A DNA stretch of 64,000 bases. Origin: Candidatus Thiodiazotropha endoloripes. Its GTDB lineage: Bacteria > Pseudomonadota > Gammaproteobacteria > Chromatiales > Chromatiaceae. The DNA lies in NCBI GenBank assembly GCA_001709035.1, contig LVKA01000008.1:620001-684000 (forward strand), given 5' to 3'. Shown in pieces: positions 18,909 through 27,346 of the stretch (the first letter of the stretch is position 1; each line of letters starts with the position of its first letter). The notes under the pieces were generated by a model. It was not told the origin of the DNA, did no database searches, and saw only the letters and a program-made list of their open reading frames with translations. The position numbers were made by a program, and so were the translations under genes.

Positions 18909-19376
18909 GTGTTGAATCTGTCGATTAACGGAAAGCGTCACGCTCTGGATCTTGACCCTCAGACCCCCCTGCTCTGGGCGATCCGCGATCGTGTCGGCCT
19001 GACAGGCACCAAATACAGTTGCGGCATTGCCCAATGCGGCAGTTGTACGGTCTATCTCGATGGGGCACCGGTTCGTGCCTGTATCACACCGGTCTCCGAT
19101 GCGGTGGGCAAAGAGGTAACCACCATCGAAGGGCTCTCCAGCCCGGCCGGTCAGGCGGTACAGGCGGCATGGAGAGAGCTGGAGGTGGTGCAGTGTGGTT
19201 ACTGTCAGTCTGGACAGATCATGTCCGCCGCCTCGCTACTGCAACGAAACCGTAAACCGACCGATGCGGATATCGACCAGGCCATGCAGGGTAACCTCTG
19301 CCGCTGTGCAACCTACGCACGGATTCGTCAGGCAATCAAGGTGGCTGCGGATAAGCTTAACGGGGTGCAGTCATGA
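18909..19376 (+). CDS. (2Fe-2S) subunit of a molybdenum hydroxylase, IorA-like
   Basis: 155 residues from the GTG at 18909, chosen for the GAGGAGG six nt before it and because family members are about 150-160 residues. The plant-type 2Fe-2S cluster is bound by the Cys of [17 protein letters not shown] plus a later Cys (RACITP). The second all-helical 2Fe-2S domain has [12 protein letters not shown] and [16 protein letters not shown]. It passes electrons from the molybdenum site to a carrier. Its stop overlaps the next start by 4 nt (ATGA), so translation is coupled to the large subunit. Confidence 0.93.
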   Translation: MLNLSINGKRHALDLDPQTPLLWAIRDRVGLTGTKYSCGIAQCGSCTVYLDGAPVRACITPVSDAVGKEVTTIEGLSSPAGQAVQAAWRELEVVQCGYCQSGQIMSAASLLQRNRKPTDADIDQAMQGNLCRCATYARIRQAIKVAADKLNGVQS

Positions 19377-21562
19377 AAACCGATCGCATCGTCAATCTCA
19401 GTCGTCGTCGTTTTATCGCCGGGAGTGCAGTGTCGCTGGCCGGTTTGACTCTGGGCATTATCCCCACGGTGGCGGCTGAACAGCGGGAAGCTGGGCCGGG
19501 AATCGCCGGGCAGGCGCCAGAGATCGCCGGGGATTTTTCGCCCAACGCCTTTCTGCGTATCGATGGTAATGGCATTGTCACCGTCATCTCAAAACACCTG
19601 GAGATGGGGCAGGGAACCTATACCGGCATGGCAACCCTGGTGGCGGAAGAGCTGGATGCAGACTGGGAGAGAGTCAGAGTGGAAGGCGCGCCTGCGGATG
19701 CCGGTCGCTACAACAACCTCTTTTGGGGCAAGGCCCAGGGTACCGGTGGCAGTACGGCCATCGCCAACTCCTGGAAGCAGATGAGAAAGGCCGGGGCTGC
19801 CGCCAGGCAGATGTTGGTTCAGGCCGCCGCCAAACAGTGGCAGGTGGAAGCGGGTGAGATCACGGTCAAGTCCGGGGTGATCCGCCATGCTCCGAGTGGC
19901 CGGCAATCCGCTTTCGGTGAGTTGGCGGAGCTGGCGGCTGAGCAGCCTGTACCCGAGTCGGTGACACTTAAGGATCCCAAATCGTTCAGCTTGATCGGTC
20001 AGCGCATTCCCCGTAAGGACAGTCCGGAAAAGATCAATGGCCAGGCGATCTTCACCCAGGATGTGAAACTGCCCGGCATGCTGACCGCGGTGGTGTTACA
20101 TCCCCCTCGGCTTGGGGCGACGGTGTCGAAAATCGACAGTAAGGGTGCTCTGGCCGTGAAGGGTGTCAGAGAGGTGATCCAGATTCCATCTGGAGTGGCA
20201 GTGGTTGCGGATGATTTCTGGCAGGCAAAACTGGGTAGGGATGCGCTCTCTGTAAGCTGGGATGAGTCGAAAGCCTTTCGTAAAAGTTCTGCGCAGATTC
20301 TGGACGACTATCGGCAGCTCGCAGAAAAACCGGGCCTGGTAGCGCGAACGGAGGGGAGTGCGGCAACAGCGATGGCCTCGACTGCTGACGCCGTCGAGGC
20401 GGAGTACAGTGTGCCCTTTCTCTCCCACTCCGCGATGGAGCCGATGAATTGTGTGGTGCGCATCGACGAAGCAGGTTGCGAGGTATGGAATGGGGAGCAG
20501 ATGCAGACCAGTGATCAGCAACAGATTGCCGGTCTGTTGGGCCTCGAGCCGCACCAGGTGCATATCAACATGCTCTATGCGGGAGGTTCCTTCGGTCGAC
20601 GGGCCAATCCGGCAGCGGACTATCTGCTGGAGACGGTGCATATCGCAAAAGCACTGAAACCGGGCACCCCGCTGAAGATGGTCTGGACCCGGGAGGATGA
20701 TACCCATGCGGGTTACTACCGTCCGCTCTATCTGCACCGAATGCGCGCTGCCCTGAATGATCAGGGGGAGCCCCATGTCTGGGATCAGCGTATCGTGGGT
20801 CAGTCGATCCTAAAAGGCACGCCATTCGAATCGGTGATGGTTAAGGATGGTGTCGATATGACCTCGGTGGAGGGGGCGGCGAATCTGCCCTATGAGATCA
20901 AACATATCCAGGTCGATCTGCACTCACCGGAACTGCCTGTGCCGGTGCTCTGGTGGCGCTCTGTGGGTTCCACCCACACCGCATTTGCGGTGGAGTGTTT
21001 TATCGATGAGTTGGCGGTCAAGGCTGGGCAGGACCCCCTGGACTATCGACGCAAACTGCTGCGTAACCATCCGCGACATCTTGGCGTATTGAATCTGGCT
21101 GCGGAAAAGGCCGGTTGGGGCGAACCCATGGGACGCAACCGGGGGCAGGGGATCGCTGTGCATGAGTCGTTCAACTCCTATGTGGCCCAGGTGGCCGAGG
21201 TTTCGGTACGTCGTAGTGTGATCAGTGTGGATCGGGTGGTGATCGCCGTGGATTGCGGTGTGGCGGTCAACCCGGATGTGATTGTGGCCCAGATGGAGGG
21301 AGGCATGGGATTCGGTCTGTCAGCAACCCTATTCAGTGAGTTGACCTTCAGAGAGGGTCGGATCGAACAGTCCAATTTCACTGACTATCGGATATTGCGA
21401 ATCGATCAGATGCCGGAAGTTGAAGTGCATATTGTTGCATCGGCTGAAGCCCCCACAGGAGTGGGTGAGCCGGCAACGCCGGTGATTGCCCCGGCGGTGG
21501 CGAATGCGGTCTATGCGGCAACCGGGAAGCGACTGCGTCAGCTGCCGCTGCGGCTGGGCTGA
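19373..21562 (+). CDS. molybdopterin-binding subunit of an aldehyde/isoquinoline oxidoreductase, IorB-like
   Basis: 729 residues. The N-terminus [20 protein letters not shown] is a twin-arginine (Tat) signal, so the folded holoenzyme should be periplasmic, with the Fe-S subunit carried along. Family segments: [80 protein letters not shown], and [18 protein letters not shown] near the end, which holds the conserved active-site Glu. It hydroxylates aromatic heterocycles or oxidises aldehydes; the substrate is not predictable. It sits in an operon with the 2Fe-2S subunit, xdhC and a MocA-like gene. Confidence 0.94.
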   Translation: MKTDRIVNLSRRRFIAGSAVSLAGLTLGIIPTVAAEQREAGPGIAGQAPEIAGDFSPNAFLRIDGNGIVTVISKHLEMGQGTYTGMATLVAEELDADWERVRVEGAPADAGRYNNLFWGKAQGTGGSTAIANSWKQMRKAGAAARQMLVQAAAKQWQVEAGEITVKSGVIRHAPSGRQSAFGELAELAAEQPVPESVTLKDPKSFSLIGQRIPRKDSPEKINGQAIFTQDVKLPGMLTAVVLHPPRLGATVSKIDSKGALAVKGVREVIQIPSGVAVVADDFWQAKLGRDALSVSWDESKAFRKSSAQILDDYRQLAEKPGLVARTEGSAATAMASTADAVEAEYSVPFLSHSAMEPMNCVVRIDEAGCEVWNGEQMQTSDQQQIAGLLGLEPHQVHINMLYAGGSFGRRANPAADYLLETVHIAKALKPGTPLKMVWTREDDTHAGYYRPLYLHRMRAALNDQGEPHVWDQRIVGQSILKGTPFESVMVKDGVDMTSVEGAANLPYEIKHIQVDLHSPELPVPVLWWRSVGSTHTAFAVECFIDELAVKAGQDPLDYRRKLLRNHPRHLGVLNLAAEKAGWGEPMGRNRGQGIAVHESFNSYVAQVAEVSVRRSVISVDRVVIAVDCGVAVNPDVIVAQMEGGMGFGLSATLFSELTFREGRIEQSNFTDYRILRIDQMPEVEVHIVASAEAPTGVGEPATPVIAPAVANAVYAATGKRLRQLPLRLG

Positions 21563-22551
21563 TGGGTTACCCTGACACACCCGGTCTGGTCTCCGACGAC
21601 CTGGAGGTGATTCGTACAGCCGCCGGGTGGTTGGACGACGGGGTAAGGGTGGCGCTGGTCACTGTGTTGAAAACCTGGGGTTCATCACCAAGACCTCCGG
21701 GCGCCCTGTTGGCGATCCATGCGTCCGGTCATACCGTTGGCTCTGTTTCCGGCGGCTGTGTGGAAGAGACCCTGGTTACGAGCCACCGTAATGGAGAGCT
21801 GGGGGGAGCGCGTCCGTCCCTGGTCGACTTCGGGGTTGCAAATGCCGAGGCGGAGCGACTGGGGCTGCCCTGCGGCGGTCGCCTCGAGCTGATGGTTGAA
21901 TTGCTCAACTCGGTCGACAGCCTGAAACCCCTGCTGGAACGGATGGAAGATGGCCAGCTGGCCGCTCGTCGGGTGGCATTGGAAAGCGGCGAGGTCACTC
22001 TGCAGACCGGTGGGGCCGGTGTCGAGTTCGAGGTGACCCGGGAATCGGTAACCAAGGTGCTCGGCCCTGCCTGGCAGCTGTTGTTGGTCGGTAACGGTCA
22101 GATCGCACGCCATCTTGCCCAAATGGCGATCAGCCTCGATTATCGGGTGACGATCTGCGATCCGCGCTCCGAGTTTATCGATCAAAATCCGCTTGTGGGT
22201 GTTCACTATTCAAAGCGGATGCCGGATGACGAAGTGCGGAGATTGAAGGATGTCGACCGGACAGCCGTAGTGACTCTGGCCCATGACCCTCGGCAGGACG
22301 ACCTGGGACTGACTGCCGCACTGGAGCGGGCTCTATTCTATATCGGCGCATTGGGTTCCCGGCGCAGTGCGGAAAAACGCCGAGCGCGGTTGACAGAGGT
22401 CGGTCACAGTGCCGATCAGATTGACCGGATTCACGCGCCGGCTGGGTTGGCAATCGGTAGTAAGCGTCCTGCTGAGATCGCCCTCTCGATCCTGGCGCAA
22501 ATCACTGCTGTGCGCAATCGTGTTGGTGCGGGCAGCATGGCAGGAGGTTAA
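21562..22551 (+). CDS. XdhC/CoxI family molybdenum-cofactor maturation factor
   Basis: 329 residues; the start overlaps the preceding stop by one base (TGATG). The N-terminal XdhC/CoxI domain has VALVTVLKTWGSSPRPPGALLAIHASG and GSVSGGCVEETL. The C-terminal Rossmann domain has LLLVGNGQIARHLAQMA, AVVTLAHDPRQDDLGLTAAL and YIGALGSRRSAEKRRARL. XdhC binds molybdenum cofactor, promotes its sulfuration and delivers it to xanthine-dehydrogenase-type apoenzymes, here most likely the hydroxylase encoded just before it. Confidence 0.93.
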   Translation: MGYPDTPGLVSDDLEVIRTAAGWLDDGVRVALVTVLKTWGSSPRPPGALLAIHASGHTVGSVSGGCVEETLVTSHRNGELGGARPSLVDFGVANAEAERLGLPCGGRLELMVELLNSVDSLKPLLERMEDGQLAARRVALESGEVTLQTGGAGVEFEVTRESVTKVLGPAWQLLLVGNGQIARHLAQMAISLDYRVTICDPRSEFIDQNPLVGVHYSKRMPDDEVRRLKDVDRTAVVTLAHDPRQDDLGLTAALERALFYIGALGSRRSAEKRRARLTEVGHSADQIDRIHAPAGLAIGSKRPAEIALSILAQITAVRNRVGAGSMAGG

Positions 22552-22553
22552 GC

Positions 22554-23162
22554 ATGTCAGCGACCGTAGGCGTTCTACTGGCAGCCGGCAGTAGCCGCCG
22601 TTTCGGCGCCAATAAGTTGTTACAACCCATGGCTGATGGTGAGCCGATGGGTGTGATGGCTGCGCGACATCTATTGGCTGCCGTATCCCGAGGTGTGGCG
22701 GTTGTTCGGCCGGATGATACCGAGTTGTCTGCAGCTCTGTCTGAGCTGGGTTATCGGGTGGTGGAGAATCCGCAGCTGGAGACTGGTATGGGTGAGAGTC
22801 TGGCCGTGGCAGTCAGTGCTTCGCTTGATGCAGGAGGCTGGCTGGTCGCGCTGGCTGATATGCCCTGGATAAGACCACAAACCATTGCACAAGTGGCTGA
22901 GCGGTTGGAGCAAGGGGCTTCCATCGTTGCCCCGATACATAATGGAGAGCGGGGGCATCCGGTTGGTTTTGCGATCCGTTGGGGCGAGCGGCTGGTTGAC
23001 TTGAGCGGGGATCGTGGGGCCAAACAGTTGCTCATTGATTACCCCAACGACCTGGAGTTGCTACCAGCGGATGATCCTGGAATTCTGCTGGATGTGGATT
23101 TTCCAGAGCAGTTATCGGAAACCGGGTTCGAATCTATCTCCGCTAACGACTTGCTTGGCTAA
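22554..23162 (+). CDS. molybdenum cofactor cytidylyltransferase, MocA-like
   Basis: 202 residues. The N-terminal GVLLAAGSSRRFGANKLL is the nucleotide-binding loop of MobA/MocA transferases. LVALADMPWIRPQTI is the metal-binding DMP motif, and NGERGHPVGFAI and GDRGAKQLL are typical of the MocA branch. It should convert Mo-molybdopterin to the cytosine dinucleotide form used by this class of hydroxylase. It starts 2 nt after xdhC and closes the operon, so the four genes form one enzyme-plus-maturation unit. Confidence 0.9.
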   Translation: MSATVGVLLAAGSSRRFGANKLLQPMADGEPMGVMAARHLLAAVSRGVAVVRPDDTELSAALSELGYRVVENPQLETGMGESLAVAVSASLDAGGWLVALADMPWIRPQTIAQVAERLEQGASIVAPIHNGERGHPVGFAIRWGERLVDLSGDRGAKQLLIDYPNDLELLPADDPGILLDVDFPEQLSETGFESISANDLLG

Positions 23163-23172
23163 GCTGGAGGCT

Positions 23173-23478
23173 TCAGACAGGCTGATCCGGCCATCTGCAG
23201 GCGGCTGAATATTTGCCATTGGCTTCAGGAATCAACCCCTCATCTGAAAGTAACCGATACTGTCTTTGATTGCCGGGGTAATCTGCGATTTTCCGCTGGC
23301 CTGTAATCAATCGATACCAGGGTAGATTACTGTCTGCAGGCAGGGTCCTCAACCAGGCGAGAACCTGACGTACATGGACACCGCAGAGTGAGGCCATATC
23401 CCCATAACTGCAGTAACGGCCGGCTGGAATCGAGGCAAGGTTGGTATAGAACACTTGACGCAATTCATCGCTGCCCAT
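23173..23478 (-). CDS. alkyltransferase-like protein (ATL)
   Basis: 101 residues, the length of the C-terminal domain of O6-alkylguanine-DNA alkyltransferases. IPAGRYCSYGDMASLCGV is the DNA-binding helix region; LPWYRLITGQRKIADYPG replaces the catalytic PCHR motif with PWYR. Loss of the acceptor cysteine defines ATL proteins, which bind alkylated guanine and flag it for nucleotide excision repair. It converges on the MocA-like gene with 10 nt between the stops. Confidence 0.9.
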   Translation of the reverse strand: MGSDELRQVFYTNLASIPAGRYCSYGDMASLCGVHVRQVLAWLRTLPADSNLPWYRLITGQRKIADYPGNQRQYRLLSDEGLIPEANGKYSAACRWPDQPV

Positions 23479-23559
23479 TGATCTTATTCACTCGCAATTC
23501 TGTCGCCGGATTCATCTTAACAGATGCGGGTTGGTTGTTGGAAAAGCCAGTGCGGCAGC

Positions 23560-24144
23560 TCAAGCATTGTTCAGCAGTGTGCGAAACCTTCGATAGACCC
23601 AGACATGGGCCGGTGGGAAATTCCACAGGATGCGATCGATACGAAAACCGACCACATGCATGGAGCGGGCAAGTTGTTTGGGGATCGGAGGTGCCGGTGA
23701 GTAAGTGTATTGAATCAGCTTTCCATCATGAGAGAGACTGTTGAATATGGTGGTTAGCACACGGATCCGGGTATGCATGCGCATGTTCAACAGAGGCAGG
23801 CTGGAAACCACATTTTCGGCCAATCCCAGGTCGTTCTGCTTCAGCAGCTGTTGCAGTCGGGAGGCGTCACCGGCAAGGATGGAAAGGCTGGGGAATTGGC
23901 TGATCAGTTTTTCGGCCAGTATCTGATCCTTCTCCACCACCACCAGGCATTTAGGATTGATACCCCGGCCGAGCAGTGCAGAGGTGACCGCTCCGGTACC
24001 GGCGCCAAGCTCTATGGTGAGTCCATCCATACTGCTGACCTGGGCGGCCATGGCCTGGGCCAGGCACTCACTACTGGGAAGCAGTGCGCCGACTTGGCGC
24101 GGGTTGCGTATCCAGGCCGAGATAAAATCCGGTTTTGCTTTCAT
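23560..24144 (-). CDS. class I SAM-dependent methyltransferase, PmtA-like
   Basis: 194 residues. The SAM-binding motif I is TIELGAGTGAVTSALLGRGI, followed by LVVVEKDQILAEKL (motif II acidic residue) and LGLAENVVSSLPLLNMRM (motif IV region). ISAWIRNPRQVGALLPSS at the start and NFPPAHVWVYRR at the end resemble bacterial phospholipid N-methyltransferases and related rRNA-dimethylase-like proteins. It may methylate phosphatidylethanolamine. The start codon abuts a foldback element end, so its ribosome site lies inside that element; a downstream start cannot be excluded. Confidence 0.82.
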   Translation of the reverse strand: MKAKPDFISAWIRNPRQVGALLPSSECLAQAMAAQVSSMDGLTIELGAGTGAVTSALLGRGINPKCLVVVEKDQILAEKLISQFPSLSILAGDASRLQQLLKQNDLGLAENVVSSLPLLNMRMHTRIRVLTTIFNSLSHDGKLIQYTYSPAPPIPKQLARSMHVVGFRIDRILWNFPPAHVWVYRRFRTLLNNA

Positions 24145-24417
24145 TAACCCGGTACCTTAATAGTCCATGTTCAGCCGTAGCCTGCCTGCAGCAAGGCATC
24201 AAAACACCGCTGTGGCACTCCTACAGCAAGTTTTATAACACAGTTTGCAGGCAGGTACGCTTCGGCCTCTTGTTAAATTCAAATTGCTAGGGGCTTCAAG
24301 CATGCCCTCGCTCCGCGGTGATGCTGTTGACAAGGGAACAGCCCTTCTCGGCGACCCACGCCTTGATCAAGGGCAGGCTTGAAGCCCTGAACACGGCCTA
24401 TTGAGGTGCCGGGTTAA
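24144..24417. repeat. Foldback element family 3 (274 bp, one copy)
   Basis: The outer arms are TTAACCCGGTACCTTAATAG and its near-perfect inverse (two differences over 20 bp). Inside, hairpin I pairs CCTGCCTGCA (24181-24190) with 24246-24255, and hairpin II pairs 24291-24308 with 24370-24387 (17 of 18 bp, GGGCTTCAAGC core). The sequence is unrelated to families 1 and 2, with the same nested plan. It covers the first part of the 24145-24930 gap. Confidence 0.78.
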
Positions 24418-24930
24418 TAATTGATTCAGCATGACGATTCGGGTAGGGAGGTGTTAGCTGCCCCATATCTGTCAGAGTTTGAATCGCTTCCATTGATGTG
24501 GTCGTATGGGAATTAATATCACATTGCCAGAATCCAGTGAGGTCGGCAACCGGGATGGGGAGATCCTACACTGAAATGGGGAGTAGCCGACAGTTAGACG
24601 TCTGCCACACCATTGGCTGAGAATTTTTGACTGCTGTTGTTGTCACAAAGGGTTCTTTGAGGAAGTTTATAATCGTAACAAAGAGTCCGCTTTTCAGGGA
24701 TTGAGCAGGCGCAGACCTGGACCCTGGGTCGCCACACACGAGTTTGTTCTAAACAGAACTCGATATCCGCAAAGACTCTATGGTTTGTCAGCCTGTCATA
24801 ATTTCTGATTCTGCCAAAATAGCTTTAACTGTGCTTGCCCAGTTTTCGTCAGTCACGCCTGAAACGGGTCGATGAAAGCGCCTCTGGTTCTGCCAGCAGG
24901 AATTCACAGGATCACTAAAAAAAGAAAAAT
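24418..24930. other. non-coding stretch upstream of egtB
   Basis: Some 510 bp with no supported gene. It probably contains the egtB promoter. I found no convincing -35/-10 pair, riboswitch or repeat; short direct similarities do not rise above chance. Confidence 0.4.
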
Positions 24931-26205
24931 ATGAAGAACATTCAGATGGATAGTGCTATTGCACGACAAACTGACCGAGAGCAGCTTATCGAGGAATTCC
25001 GGCGTGTTCGAAAGTACACGGAGACACTCTGTGCGCCTCTCTCAGTGGATGATTACCAGATTCAGTCGATTGCACAGAGCAGTCCGCCAAAGTGGCACAT
25101 TGCCCATGTTACCTGGTTCTTCGAAGCCTTTGTGCTGCTTGATTTCGATGATCACTATGAGTGCTTCGATGGACGTTACGACTACCTCTTCAACAGCTAC
25201 TACTATACCCATGGAAAGATGCATCCCCGACCGGACAGGGGGCTTCTATCGAGACCGACTGTTGAGCAGATCTATCGCTATCGTCACTCGGTGGATCTTG
25301 CGATGGAGAGGCTGATGAGTGATATCAGCGCCTCCCGGTGGGAAGCGTTGGCCTTCAGGGTGACTCTTGGTCTGAACCATGAGCAGCAGCATCAGGAACT
25401 GCTGCTCATGGATATCAAGCACAATTTCTCCGTGAATCCCCTCAAGCCGGCCTATCGGGATGATCTGTCGGAAACTACCAAGCCGGGGCGCGCTGTGGCC
25501 TGGGTTGAACGAACCGGCGGGATCTATGAGATCGGTAGTGCTGAGCAGGGATTTGCCTATGACAATGAAACCCCGCGACACAAGGTGTTGTTGCGTGATC
25601 ATCTGTTGGCAGACCGCTTTGTCACCAACGGAGAGTATCTGGCTTTTGTCGAGGATGGGGCCTATCGGCAGCCGGCATTGTGGCTTGCTGACGGTTGGGC
25701 GCGTATCCAAAGTGAGGATTGGCGAGCCCCCCTCTATTGGCAGTCGGACGGAGAGTGGGTGCAGTTTACGCTGGGTGGATTGAGGCCGCTTGAAGCAGAT
25801 GAGCCCGTCTGTCACCTGAACTACTTTGAAGCGGATGCCTATGCCAGGTGGGCGGGAAAACGGTTGCCGACAGAAGCGGAACTGGAATCGATGCTGGCGG
25901 ACATCCCGGTTACCGGGCATTTCGCAGATCGGGAGAGACTCCATCCGGAGCCTGCCGGTGAAAATGGTCAATGGTTTGGCGATCTGTGGGCATGGACAGC
26001 CTCTCCATACGCCGCCTACCCGGGTTTCAAACCCCTGGCAGGCAGTATGGGTGAGTATAACGGCAAGTTTATGTCCAATCAGATTGTGCTTAAGGGGGGA
26101 AGTTGTGTCACGCCGCCGGGACATACCCGGGCCAGCTATCGCAACTTTTTCTATCCGGATGAGCGCTGGGCATTTACAGGCTTGCGTCTGGCGGAGGACA
26201 TGTGA
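24931..26205 (+). CDS. egtB: ergothioneine biosynthesis sulfoxide synthase EgtB
   Basis: 424 residues. The N-terminal DinB-like domain carries the iron-binding histidines: KWHIAHVTWFFE and LGLNHEQQHQELLLMDIKH (HxxxH). The C-terminal formylglycine-enzyme/C-type-lectin-like domain includes ERTGGIYEIGSAEQGFAYDNETPRHKVLL, WAGKRLPTEAELE, WTASPYAAYPGF and GGSCVTPPGHTRASYRNFFYPDERWAFTGLRLAED. It joins a sulfur donor to hercynine using oxygen. egtD overlaps its stop by one base, giving the hercynine-making partner. Confidence 0.96.
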   Translation: MKNIQMDSAIARQTDREQLIEEFRRVRKYTETLCAPLSVDDYQIQSIAQSSPPKWHIAHVTWFFEAFVLLDFDDHYECFDGRYDYLFNSYYYTHGKMHPRPDRGLLSRPTVEQIYRYRHSVDLAMERLMSDISASRWEALAFRVTLGLNHEQQHQELLLMDIKHNFSVNPLKPAYRDDLSETTKPGRAVAWVERTGGIYEIGSAEQGFAYDNETPRHKVLLRDHLLADRFVTNGEYLAFVEDGAYRQPALWLADGWARIQSEDWRAPLYWQSDGEWVQFTLGGLRPLEADEPVCHLNYFEADAYARWAGKRLPTEAELESMLADIPVTGHFADRERLHPEPAGENGQWFGDLWAWTASPYAAYPGFKPLAGSMGEYNGKFMSNQIVLKGGSCVTPPGHTRASYRNFFYPDERWAFTGLRLAEDM

Positions 26206-27158
26206 TGGAAAATGTAACCTTTCATGATCACAAACCCGACACACTGAGTTTGTATGACGCAGTAGTACAGGGGCTATCCAAGCGACAGAAGTCGATTCCA
26301 CCCAAATTCTTCTATGACAAAAGGGGTTCTGAGTTATTCGATCAGATCTGTCAACAGCCGGAATACTATCTGCCGACAGTGGAACGGCGGATGCTGGAGC
26401 AGAATGCCGCAGAGATTGCAGAATTGGCGGGGCGTGGCAGAGTTTTAATCGAACCTGGTGCGGGAAGCGCAAGCAAAGTCAGGCTGTTACTGGATGCGCT
26501 ACAGCCGAGTGCTTTTGTACCTATGGATATCTCCTTTGAATATCTTAAATCGAGTGCCACGGTGCTGGCCGAAGAGTATCCATGGCTGTCAATACGCGCA
26601 GCCTGCGTGGACTATACCCACTCACTGCCGGTACCGGAGAATGTGCCTCAGGGTTCGAGACTTCTGTTTTTTCCAGGTTCAAGCCTGGGTAATTTCAATA
26701 AACAGGAGGCATGTGAGTTTTTAAGGCTGGTGCATAACACCCTGGGCAGGGGTGGAATGCTACTGATCGGTATCGACACCAAGAAAAACCATGGCCTGTT
26801 GAATGCTGCCTATAACGATGCTGCAGGTCTGACGGCTGAATTCAACCTGAATCTGCTTCATCGGGTGCAGAATGAACTGCACGCAGATCTGGATCCAAAC
26901 AACTTCTCCCATAGTGCCTTTTACAACAATCAAGCCGGGCGGATCGAGATGCATTTGATCAGCAAGCTTAAGCATACCTTAAGGATTGATGGTCATGCGT
27001 TTGATTTTGAGGAGGGAGAGTATCTGCATACGGAAAACTCATACAAATATTCACCGGATGAGTTTATTTCCATGGCCGCTTTGAACGGTTTTCAGTCACG
27101 GCGATACTGGGTTGACGATCAAGGAATGTTTGCGATCTATCTATTGCAGTCTGAATGA
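26205..27158 (+). CDS. egtD: L-histidine N-alpha-methyltransferase EgtD
   Basis: 317 residues from the ATG at 26205; a GTG one codon earlier is also in frame. Family segments: KSIPPKFFYDKRGSELFDQICQQPEYYLPTVERRML, VLIEPGAGSASKVRLLLDAL (SAM motif I), VPMDISFEYL, and LFFPGSSLGNFNKQEA. It trimethylates histidine to hercynine, the first step of ergothioneine synthesis, and EgtB does the next. The missing later enzyme (EgtE-type lyase) is not in the window. Confidence 0.95.
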   Translation: MENVTFHDHKPDTLSLYDAVVQGLSKRQKSIPPKFFYDKRGSELFDQICQQPEYYLPTVERRMLEQNAAEIAELAGRGRVLIEPGAGSASKVRLLLDALQPSAFVPMDISFEYLKSSATVLAEEYPWLSIRAACVDYTHSLPVPENVPQGSRLLFFPGSSLGNFNKQEACEFLRLVHNTLGRGGMLLIGIDTKKNHGLLNAAYNDAAGLTAEFNLNLLHRVQNELHADLDPNNFSHSAFYNNQAGRIEMHLISKLKHTLRIDGHAFDFEEGEYLHTENSYKYSPDEFISMAALNGFQSRRYWVDDQGMFAIYLLQSE

Positions 27159-27346
27159 AACAAAGGTTCTCAGAACCAGGATGGGATTTGAATGTACATG
27201 AATCTTAAATAATGTGAATTTCTGGCCTATAATTTTCTGAGGAGAAGAATCAGTATCGATAAATTGACTTTCTGGATTAAACTCCAAGGTCAATAAAGCA
27301 AGGATCCAGTCAATAACCTGTCCCTCAGCTTATGGGTGCTTGCAAT

